Assembly: GCA_942486035.1 (NCBI GenBank)
Contig: CALNXK010000008.1
Location: 2,532,501-2,596,500 of the forward strand
Source: Porites lobata
Lineage: Eukaryota; Cnidaria; Anthozoa; Scleractinia; Poritidae
DNA: 64,000 nt
Reading direction: 5' to 3'
Part shown: piece by piece, positions 1-10,300 of the stretch
How positions within the stretch are numbered: the first letter of the stretch is position 1
Layout: each line of letters opens with the position of its first letter
Program-made: the position numbers and the translations under genes
The notes under the pieces: generated by a model
The model's input: the letters and a program-made list of their open reading frames with translations, nothing else
What the model was told of the DNA's origin: nothing
The model's database searches: none

Positions 1-778
1 CACACGACCTTATCTTAATGAGATTCCTGTGTATTTTATTCATGAGATAGAGACAAAAGGCTATGACGCCATCGGCGTTAATTTATTCCACTTCAAACTA
101 ATGAGATTCCACTTCAAAAAACAGGAGTAGCCGGTGCGCCCTATACTGCTTACATGTACAACTGATGTCGACGAGGTGTTTGAATTTCACAGAAGACACT
201 CTTTGCGTGTTTGATAGAACTTGTCGAATGATCAGTAATTCTTAAAATAATTTAAATCAGATAATTTTTGGTCATTTAAATCGCATTTCTAAACCTCATA
301 CTCTATAAACACTAACCAAAACGATAACTGGCGCCTGCTACACAGACCAATAATCAAATCATTTGCTAAAAAGCCCACAAAGAAAAACTGCTACGGTATA
401 CTATTTTTAAAAATTTCAAGTAAATTGCTGCGAGCGATCAACAGTCGAGAAAATGGTGAGCTCCTACCCTTTGCAAAGTCTCTAACTCAGAGACTTTGGA
501 TGTCATGTGACCTTGAAGTAACCAATGAAATATTAATAATTCACTAGTGAAAAAGGATTTTAACTTCCATAACAGTGGTTGTTGCCTTAACTCTTTAGCT
601 GTCTCTTAACTCTACATTTACCAAGAAAAGGCGAGAAATGAATGTTAAAAAGAGTTTCATGAGGTTTACAAATCACCTCGTTGGCTTTGTCCGCTTTATT
701 TTAGACATTCCAAAGAACATGAAGAATGTTCGGAAAATTCAGCTACGTCGCGCGTTTTTAACCAGCTTCGCAGTGTTA
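1..778. other. Left edge, no coding exon recognised
   Basis: This stretch should be an intron (or beyond) of the minus-strand LRR gene that begins near 2467. I looked on the minus strand for an LRR C-terminal cap exon (a Cys-x-Cys pair after an Asn-Pro) and found none, so the rest of that gene is probably outside the window. The short open frames here have no recognisable domain and one overlaps the repeat that starts at 779. Confidence 0.5.
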
Positions 779-1649
779 TGCACCTATCAATGTAATGCCG
801 GCGGGGGGGAGGCAGGGCATAGGGTGGGGATTTGACTTTTTTCAAAAATTTGTAATCAAATTCCCTGCCCACGGGCAATCATTCCAGTCAAATCCAACCA
901 AATTTCCCCACCCCATGCTGCACTTTGCTGTCAATCCCAAGGCAGAACCTAAGAAAGGCACAATAAAAATATCTCCAAATAAGACTCTGCAATCTTTTAT
1001 AAACGTTGCTGCATCACTAAAGATATATGTTCCTGTTACAGCTGCAATTATACGTTTTGACCGTAATCCGTGTTACACTGCGTAGAATACATAAACCTTT
1101 AAGAGAAAGTCCACATTTTGTAAGTCTAAATATACCGTTCTTAGTAAAGGGTAAAAAGAAAGTCAGTTTTATAAGTTTACAGTGATTGTAGCGAATGAGC
1201 CATACACTAATCAATTGTGCTTGCAAAAATCGACTTGGTTTCTCTTCCGTTTACTTTGATACCACAGTATATTTAGTTAAGAGGTTCAATTCATCAAAAA
1301 CACGCTAAAAACAAACCAAAAAAAACAAACGAAATTTGAAGACAAAACAGTGAAATCCACTCAGCCTTCGCTTGTTCTCATTGGCCTCCATGACTTCCTG
1401 ATCTTTTCAAACAGTATGGCGCATGGGTGAAGCGTGGAAGCGGGAAACATATGTTCGGTATCAGTCTTTTTCGTCCGAGTCCGCAGTCAAATATCACCAT
1501 GTCGGGCGGAGAAAGACTCAAATCTCAAATATCCCCTCCCCCGGGAGAACAAGATCAATCAAATGCCCTACCCCAGGGACAACAAAGACAATCAAATCCC
1601 CACCCCATGCCCTGCCTCCCCCCCCGCCGGCATTACATTGATAGGTGCA
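779..1649. mobile_element. Harbinger-like MITE with TTA duplication
   Basis: The two ends are inverted copies. The left end begins TGCACCTATCAATGTAATGC and the right end, read on the minus strand, begins the same way. Both continue through a G-run and AGGCAGGGCAT for about 55 bp with few mismatches. The trinucleotide TTA flanks both sides (776-778 and 1650-1652), the duplication expected of PIF/Harbinger elements. At 871 bp with no transposase frame, the element is non-autonomous. It lies in an intron of the minus-strand LRR gene and creates several spurious Gly/Pro-rich open frames. Confidence 0.75.
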
Positions 1650-1778
1650 TTACGATATCATGATAAAACACTTTCATATGTTAAACAACTTCTAAATCGA
1701 AATGCAAGTTTGAAGTTAAACTCTTAACTAAGTCAGTTAGTTATAAACTATGCGTTTACTCATGAACGCTCTACTTAC

Positions 1779-2467
1779 AAGAAAAGTAAATGTTGTAGCT
1801 GAAGAATTTCATTCTCTGCAACAGTTGTGATGTTGTTTCTTTCCAAATGGCTGCGAAGTTGTGTTAAAAGTAACGTTAAATGTCAGTGCATTTCACGGTG
1901 AGAACATTACGTATATAAGAGCTGAGTCAAAATGAAAGAACACAAACATTCGCCCACCTCTACAGAAAAAAAAAACAAGTACTCATTACATCATCAACTG
2001 GTCAGTTGCACAGATCGATTTTACTCACATAGATTTAACGTTTTTGTAGCCATTTCCAAACTGAAATCTTGAGATATTATTTCCAGAGAGGTCTCTGTTG
2101 AGAAAAATATAGACTTGTTACTCATCTTTGTTCTTCGTAAAAAGCTGCACGGGAATCTCGAAACTTTTACTCAGTTTGTCTTAACTTGCTTTCCGTTGAA
2201 GCATGCTAGAATAACTTACACTATTTCCACATCCCAGCGCTCGTCAAGTCCCGGTCTTTCGTAAAGTTGAGCATTTCTACACTGTAGCAGCTTCTTATTT
2301 TGATACAGTTTACATCCCGGAGGAAAAGCACCAGAAGTTTCTGAGATGAGTGTCGGCAATGGATTATATTTTCCATAGGACAACGAGGAAGCCTCTGTAA
2401 GGGGCAGTTTCCCTGGAGAGTTAAGGAGGAACAAAGTTAATATTGGTGTTAAAAACGGCTGGTTCAT
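1779..2467 (-). CDS. LRR-domain protein, partial (5' exons; runs off window)
   Basis: Three exons can be joined on the minus strand: 2467-2220, 2094-2029 and 1850-1779, all ending in phase 2 with GT donors (gtaagt, gtgagt, gtaagt) and AG acceptors. Exon 1 carries an LRR N-terminal cap (FPPGCKLYQNKKLLQC) that aligns with exon 1 of the plus-strand gene at 3166. The next two exons each encode one LRR: DLSGNNISRFQFGNGY (66 nt) and HLERNNITTVAENEILQLQ (72 nt). The start is uncertain. ATG at 2467 gives a weakly hydrophobic leader, but a strong polypyrimidine acceptor at about 2413 could mean that this exon is internal and the true signal peptide lies upstream. The remainder (LRR cap, ectodomain, membrane segment) is not in the window. 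A Harbinger-like MITE sits in the following intron. Function is unknown. By analogy with its divergent neighbour it may be a cell-surface receptor or adhesion protein. Confidence 0.65.
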
Positions 2468-3165
2468 CCTTAAATTTGTGGCGTCTTTTGAACACGCATG
2501 CTGACGTCATAATTGCACCGTTCATGCACGCGCACGCTGTCACTATACGCGTGCGCGCGTGCATTACAACCTTCGACGTTCGTCTCTGCCTTTTTTATTG
2601 CTTTCAAATAAAACAAGTGTGGAAGGGAATACATCATTGAAATGTTCAGCTCACGACTGCACTGAATCTCTTTACTTATCAGCCTCTGATGCAACATATA
2701 ACTAGTACTTTATTATTTTTTTAAGAGGCCTTGCCTTCCTCTTCAAAAACAAAACTCGCATTTCGCATTAAAATTATGCCTATTGTAGTGCAACTTCCAT
2801 GTCCTGTCCGATGTAGGCAATCAAAATCAGGAAAAAAAATCCTCTCCTCTGAACTTCTTTGAATCTTCGACCAGCAACACGTGCAGCGTGGAACGGCGTG
2901 CAGTGTGGTGGAATACGTAAAGCAAATCATTGATTGTGACGTCAAAAATGAACGACAGATATTGCGCACGCCCCGAATCTGACATCCAAAGAATCGAGAA
3001 TTTTCTTCGCTTGGATGTGAAGTAACACCGCTGATGCAATTATGTTTGTTACATGATGTCATACCACACAATTAGAAGGCGTTAACTTCTATTACGTCAA
3101 AGGTCAACTAACTCGAAGACTTGATGTATGATCGAAATTGATTGAGAATGATTGACTGAAAAAAT
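2468..3165. promoter_or_regulatory. Divergent promoter region between two LRR genes
   Basis: This is about 700 bp between the start codons of the head-to-head LRR genes. It contains two perfect CRE-type palindromes TGACGTCA (2502-2509 and 2937-2944) and an alternating CG/GT-rich stretch near 2526-2560. Neither TATA box nor transcription start could be assigned. The CRE 8-mer also appears elsewhere in the window (for example 12284, 53463, 53571), so on its own it is weak evidence. A minus-strand open frame at 2721-3071 has no recognisable domain and is not called. Confidence 0.4.
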
Positions 3166-4321
3166 ATGAGCAAGCGCCGGCTGGAAATCAGCTCACTATT
3201 GGTCATTTTATTTATCACTTGTTGTATTGGAGCAAATGTTCCCTCCCCCGGATGCAAGGTCAAGAACTCTGGAAAAGTGTTGCAGTGCAGGGGGGTCGGA
3301 CTAAACAGGATACCTGAGACGATACCTGACGGAATTGTGGTCGTGTGAGTGAATATAGATTTTAGCCCATGATGTGCTTTTCGCTACTTTTAGGGTCTCT
3401 TTTTAGAAGGAAAAACTTTCGAATGCACGAGCAAAATGACGAGTTTATGCGACAACGTGACAAATGTAGAATGTAGAAGGAGAAAAAACAAGACTGTGAA
3501 TCTATTTTAGTTATTTTCTGTATTATTCTCGCTTGAATCTACAGAAAATTGCCTTACAAATCAAAAAACTTACGAAGCAATGTCGTGATTGGTTTCATGG
3601 TTCTTTACTAAAAGATGCCTTGAGAAATGACCAGTTTTTGCACTTAAGGAGATTCGTTCTTTGTTGTCAAACATAAGCTTACGACGTTATTGTTATTTTT
3701 TTTTTCATCGTTTTAAACTAGGACAAGAGCGGCGAAGCTGCAAGGAGCTTTCGCTCGCGCCGCGCACTTACTCGATTTTCTCTTTAAAGAGACGGTCCGG
3801 CCCAAAAGTAACGAAAGCCCAGCCTAGTCCCTCTACTACGCGTTCTCTCTTGACCCGTTGTCCGCGCGAAGTCTGGGAAAGAGCGGGCGAGTCTCTCTCG
3901 GTGATGTCACAGCTCAAGGTAGAGCCCAGCTTTTTAGGCCTAGATCAGCAGTTTTATGGAAAAAAGTAAAATTGGTTGGAATCTATTGCAAAAAATTCTC
4001 TATGTTGTCTTTAATCTTTACTAAAGAATAGCCAAACTGATTCTTCTGGGCACTAATTCATCAAACATTTCCTGTTTTTAGTGATTTGAGAGAAAATAAT
4101 ATCAAACATATAAGACACGAAGACGCTAAAACCCTTTTCCAGTTCCGGAAAGTGTAAGTATAACAATTTACAGTATTTACAAATTCACTCTCCTGTTAAA
4201 CAGAAAGCTGCGTTCCAGAAATAATTAGCAATTATTGGACGAGGTTGAGCAAGATATCGTGATTTGTCAGTGGCGAGCGCTTTGGCAAATAATTGATCTG
4301 CGAGACACTGGCAAATCACGC

Positions 4322-4354
<33 letters not shown>

Positions 4355-7300
4355 ATCATTGGATCTTGACCAAGTTTGTTTTTTAATGAATATTTTCGGG
4401 AAGCGAAGCGATCTGCCATTTTTCACCCAAGCGTAACCGCAAGAAGGAGAAAAGCGTGGTATCGTTTAGCATGAGCAGAATATTATTTGCAGCCAAACAC
4501 AATCCCGACCCCAGTGCTTACGGCCAGGCCAGTACGGCTATATTATATTAGCCACAAGAGCCAGGTGCTGAGGTACTCCTCTGCTCATGTCGTTTATGTA
4601 CAAAGGGGACCCTTGATCTGCTTGGCTGTATGATTCTTCCATTATTTAATTGAGTTTAATTTTTTTTTCTTCAGTTACCTGTCTGGGAATCCAATACACT
4701 GCGACTGCAGTCTTGAATGGCTGCGATTGCTACTTGTGAAGAACGTGTTACATGCTGTACAGGATGGAGAACATATCAAGTGTGCTTCACCGCTGCGTGT
4801 CGGGGACAAGGCTTTGATTTCTTTGTCTCACAATCAACTTTGTGGTAAGTCAAAGGGATTCCCTTCTTACAAAGTATAACTTACAAATTTTCAGTCTAAT
4901 TACATTTGGGCAAGTTTTTATGGTCAAACGTAAAGTTCGAATTCACCACAAATGCGCTTACATGGAGGATAAAAACTAAATAAATAAGTGAAAAGCAGGG
5001 GTCAGTTAGAAATAATAAAACAGCATAATTAACTTCTGGTACAGTGCACACTATTTTCAGAGAGTATGTCATTAAAATATTAATACATAGAACAAAGTAT
5101 GGTAAGAAGAAATACCAACGTTTCAGTCTGTTGCTTCCGCACCTTTCGATGGGAAATTGGCCACGTAGTGTCCGGGGTCGCAGCTAGCGAGGCGTGGTGA
5201 AGAGTCACTTGGAAGGTAAAAAGGAGAGAGGGGAATGTGACTTCGGATGAAGCATAAGGTAATCGGGAGGAATAAAGGAATATGTTGCAGCATATATTGA
5301 CTCTATATACTGTTCCTGGTAAGAGTCTTATTGATCAAAAATGTTCAAGAAACGTGATTTCTAAGTTTCGGGTGATCCAGTAGAATCGAAGCTCCCCTTC
5401 TGAGTAAACTTGGAGCAATTTTTATTGCTTTAATTTCCATGCTTCAGTCAATTTGTGAAATGATGTCTAAAGAAAGCTCCAAGTCTGTCTGCCTTATATT
5501 AACCCCTATCTTCTTCATAAAATTACCAAAACGCTCTGTATAAATACTGGGACATTCTGTTCTGAGCTAGACCTTTAACTGAGAAGGTTTTAATTCTTCA
5601 CGATTCATGTTTCATTAGGTTCTGATGAAAATCGCCAGAAACATTCTTTCCAGAAAAGAAGTCCAGGTAAGTATGTATGCATGTTTTTCATCCCTGATCA
5701 GCCTGCGTCGAAAGCGTCGAAATGGGAGGGGAAAGAAGAACCCTCGTACCCTGCGTCTTCGTTCCCTTTGACCAGCGGTCGGCAAACGAGCTCTTCTCGT
5801 CAAGCCAGCATGCGCAGTTAGGGAGGAAGACTCGAGGTAGGAGATCGGGAAAGCGAGAGAAAAAGGGAGAAGGGATTGGGGAGAGACGTAAGGGGACTAC
5901 CTCTTCTTCCTCTCCCTTTTCCCTTTTGGCGCCGTTTTCTACCCCTCCCCTCCCCTTTTTTCGCGCCTGTCATCTAGGCTATTTGTAAGAATGTGCCAAC
6001 CGAAAATTAGGGGAAACAAGTTATGACGAACTAAGGGATTCTGCTGCGATTCTGCTACGATTCTACCAACTACCAAATGTAAGCTCCTCATAAGCATTTT
6101 TTTTAGGGTAATTGCCTTGAAAAGGATGTACTAACCAGAATTTTGTCAAGCTTGTCGCAATCAACAGCCATATATAGGAGATTGAAAAAAATGCAATACA
6201 ATGTAAAAATATGATGTCACTGTGCTTGTTTTCGCCCTGGGTGTCCGTTTATTTTAAGTGTTTTTCCTAGTTGCGTACAATATGATTGAAACTTGAAACA
6301 CCGCCAAAAATCAGTTCACATCATTTGCAAAAATCATAAATCTAACTAAAAGCTAGTGCCCGGTTGTCAGGGTTGTGTTTTTTTGGGCTATAATTTTACA
6401 GAAAAGTGAGTTCAAATTACCCGATCTTGCGGAAAAAAGGAAAAAACTTGAAAAAATGGTCAGTTTTAACATTTCCTCGAGCTCATACTCCTCTGTGGCT
6501 CCAAATGCGGAATTTCGTGCCATTCACACAAAACTACAGATAACCACGGTAACTCAAACTGCTAAACTGTGAAGGGAAACGAAAAACGATTCGAGTTACT
6601 TAGTGAGGGTTTGAGGAAATCACCTTAAAGATACAGCCCCGGTTGTTCCAACGGATAAGTATTAGGGAATAAACAGCCTTTAAAAAACGTAGTATCGATG
6701 TTAATTACGGACAAGGACGTCACATCATACCAATTATTGCTGTTAATACAACAAGATCGTGTGCTTGTAAATTAAAGTACCTGCTTCTTTGACTAGTGAA
6801 TCTGTTTTTTTTTTTCACTTTTCGAAAAAATGGGTCGGTCGGGCGATGGGAAACGACATCTTTTATTGGGATGGCCTTATAAACCACTGGTTCTGGAAAT
6901 TTTAGGTTTATCGCGAGAATTAAACTTCGGATTTTCAAACTGCTGCAGCAATGAGGGAAATATGACAAACATTTGAAACGAGGCAGTCAACAGCACCAAG
7001 TCTTTTACGGCCAAATTCGTTGGATCGCCAGCGCGTTTTGCAATTCGAAAAAAAAGGGTTTTTCTGTTCCGTCAATCATTTAGAAGACTTCTTAGGAAAC
7101 ACATGTTTACTTTACGAGTTCAAAAGGTCATGATTTGTGATTTTCGATCCGTTTGGTTTGCTTCTGTGCTTTAAGGTTCGTTGTGATAGTCCTGTTTCGG
7201 GATATAATCGACTACTTCGCTTCGAAGATTTTTCTGATCTTTCTTGATCTTGTCACTTGCAAGAATAAAGAAATGTCTGCCTCCTTTCCTCGACAAAAAT

Positions 7301-10300
7301 TCCACTGACCATCGCGACTTCCTCCGCCATTCTTTTTATCAGTTATGTCTTGCGGGCCAAGCTGGGCCAGCGCGCTGCACTGTGATTTGCATTAACCCAG
7401 AAAAATGACTGACGGAAGGGAAAAACCCAGCATCCCTTAATTCGAAGTTTACAAAACGCCCAGCGCGATACAAGGAATTTAGCAGTGATGCTACGTTTTG
7501 TTAAAATTTGACTTCTTTGCCATCATTTCTTCAGGAATAGACTTATGCGGAGGAGCGATCTGCCCAACGGAAATTAACTGCAAGAAAAGTTCTAAATGCA
7601 AATGCCCAACTGGATTTTATTCATCCGAGAGGACTCTACAACGGAGGATATGCATAAACATTAATGAGTGTAAAATGGACAAAACAAAGTGCGATCCTAA
7701 GAAGAATAAAGGAATTAACCCAAAAACTCCGTGTAAAGACACACTGGGTTCGTATGAATGTGTTTGCAAACCGGGATATGAGCTAACACCTGACAAGAAA
7801 GACTGCAGAGGTAATTCATCACTACAGAAACTAGAGCCCTCTCAACACCATTTAAATCGTTGAGGTTTTTGGGATTCTCAGGCAGTTTGGTAGCCAATGT
7901 GATTTTTGATTAGTTTGATTGGTTGATGCCTTGGAAACCATCAACGAATCATACTTTTCAAGTAATGCTGACGGAAACAAATTTTCATTGTCTATACTCG
8001 TATCAACCTTAGAAATAACGTTAAAATGTTCAAAACTCGTGTAGAAGCACGAAACAAAGGCGCCACGTCACTAATAGGACAATTGCACGACGACGTCATT
8101 TTACTACAACTACCAGAATCCTTCAGTTTGCTGTTTTCTTTTGCAAATTAAGGCTCTTGTTCTGTAAACCTCAGTGGAATTGACAAATTTGAATAACAAA
8201 GACGAAATGAATTCTGGTAGTTGTAGTCAAACATCGTCATCGTGAAAATTGCCTATTTTCATGATTTGTTCTTGACCTAAGCTCTCGACCAAAAATGACA
8301 TTCCTATTGTTTCATAAGCAACTTTATGTAAGCAGTTTAAACTCTTCAACCACTCAAGAGTAATAACACCTCAAAACATCTATTTTCTCCGATTAATATT
8401 AATCAAGACAAACGGTTACGAAAGTCACCGGTAACAAAATTATCAGCGAAGGGAAAATGTCTTGAAATTTTGACAGTTGTTTTCAACTTATTCCTGCTTA
8501 TTCCTTAAGAAAACGTATGGAGATCATTCCATTATAGTGAATTTTGGGGATATTGCATCCTGGGTAGCAGAGGTTTTTTCTCGCGTTTGACGGGGAGCCT
8601 CGTTGACCACAGGCCGAGGACAAGAGCGGCGAAGCTGCAAGGAGCTTTCGCGCGGGTCACTTTTTAAGACTTAAAGGCCGAAACAGGAAATTGCCCATGA
8701 AAAGCCTCTGGCAACCAGTGTAGGGAAGGGATTTTGGGGCTTAAAGCGCTAAACTTACAACAACAAAGCCGCTGTAGAAGCTGTTACTCATTCGGCGGAA
8801 TTCAATAAAATTCGTAGCTTTGGAGTCGTCATCATATTGTTAAGAGGATGACACTTGTACTATTCAACATCTTTGCGTTTCGTAGAAGCGGACGAATGCA
8901 AAGATCCAGTAAAGAGCAGAGACTGTACTCTAAGTGGACAAAAATGTGTGAATACAGTTGGAGGCTATGAGTGCAAATGTGATCCAGGTTTTAAGCATGA
9001 TGCGATCCGCAAGAAATGCTTAGGTAAGACGTAGTTATCGCAAAATTCTCCCGTTCCGATTAACCCTACCGCACTTACAGAGACTACAGTGCAGGTATAA
9101 TAAACAACTAATTAAATAACTAAATAAGTAGCTAAATAAATATAGCAATCAAAAATGGATTTCATGGTAGCTCATCCTCACAGTTTTCGTCGTCTACCAC
9201 CCCAGTGGAAGTGTTGGTTGTTAAGGAGAGGGGTAAACCGGAATACCAGGAGAAAAACCTCTCGTAGCAAGGGAGAGAACCAAATGACAACAAACTCAAC
9301 TCACATATGGCGTCGACACCGGGACTTGAACCCGCGCCACATTGGTGGGAGGCGGGCGCACTCGCCACTGCGCCACCCTTGCTCCTTCAATTTGAACTGT
9401 AAATAGACTGCGAGATCTCTCATTTGCTCGTCGAAAATCTGTGAGCGATTGCGATCAGTGATTTTGAGCAAAAGAGAGACTACCCGCATGCTAAACTGTA
9501 CAGAGCACTGAGATAAACTGTGGATTAAAGCAATCGATCAAGAATGTTGTAGGTGCCTGTTTTTTGGAACCCAGCTTAGTACACAAAAAAAGTTAAGACA
9601 CGCGTTTTTGCTGAGTGCGATTTTTAAAAGTAAAAACTGGCCGACTAGTTGAAAATGAATAGGGTTTTCTTAATAGTTTTCAACATGTCATTTATAATTT
9701 GAATTCACTGATCTGACTAAGCAGATCTGGTAAACAGTGAAATTCTCTCCACGAATGGACTGATCATGGCCAGCCAGTAATAATGCTGAGCTCCCTAAAA
9801 TGCACTTGCTCACTACAAAAGCCACAAGAACAACCGCAACCATTTTTCGTCCAGACTGAAAAACTCATACGAAGTAAACTTCTTACAACGAGAATTTGTT
9901 AAATTTTCAGGGGTAAACTTTCTTCAAGTGCACTGCCAGGAAGCTCAATATGTATTTTTTCGCTTTTTAGCCTTATCTTTACTAACCAACATTCTTTCTG
10001 TTCATAATATAACCTGACATAACATACCAATGGTTCAGTATGGAAAGGTCTTCAAGAATCGTTTGAATGTACATGTTTCATCTGTCGTTGTTTGAATACA
10101 CATCTGATTCTTGTTTCAGATGTTAACGAGTGCAAAATCAGGAAACATAACTGCTCTCATCACAGTTACTGTCAGAACACCCATGGAGGGTTCAAATGTG
10201 TATGTCCAAAAAACTATGAGCTCAGCGGAACAAGCTGTATCCCAAATGACATCACTCGCTGGACTACTCCCAAGTACTTGTTACAGGATATAATGGACGG

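Noticed and set aside
2721..3071. Minus-strand open frame of 116 codons between the LRR genes
   Set aside because: It has no domain and no splice sites that fit, and it lies in the promoter gap. The composition looks like chance.
4154..4674. Possible extra LRR exon between exons 2 and 3 of the LRR-EGF gene
   Set aside because: No phase-2 exon with an LRR pattern was found, and the interval is largely a foldback repeat. The existing exons already join in frame.
9310..9384. Functional tRNA gene on the minus strand
   Set aside because: The promoter boxes are present, but the acceptor and anticodon stems do not pair, and a SINE body and tail follow.
9155..9406. Plus-strand open frame ending in an RDLNPRHIGGR-like stretch
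   Set aside because: It is the antisense of a tRNA-derived SINE (A and B boxes on the minus strand).
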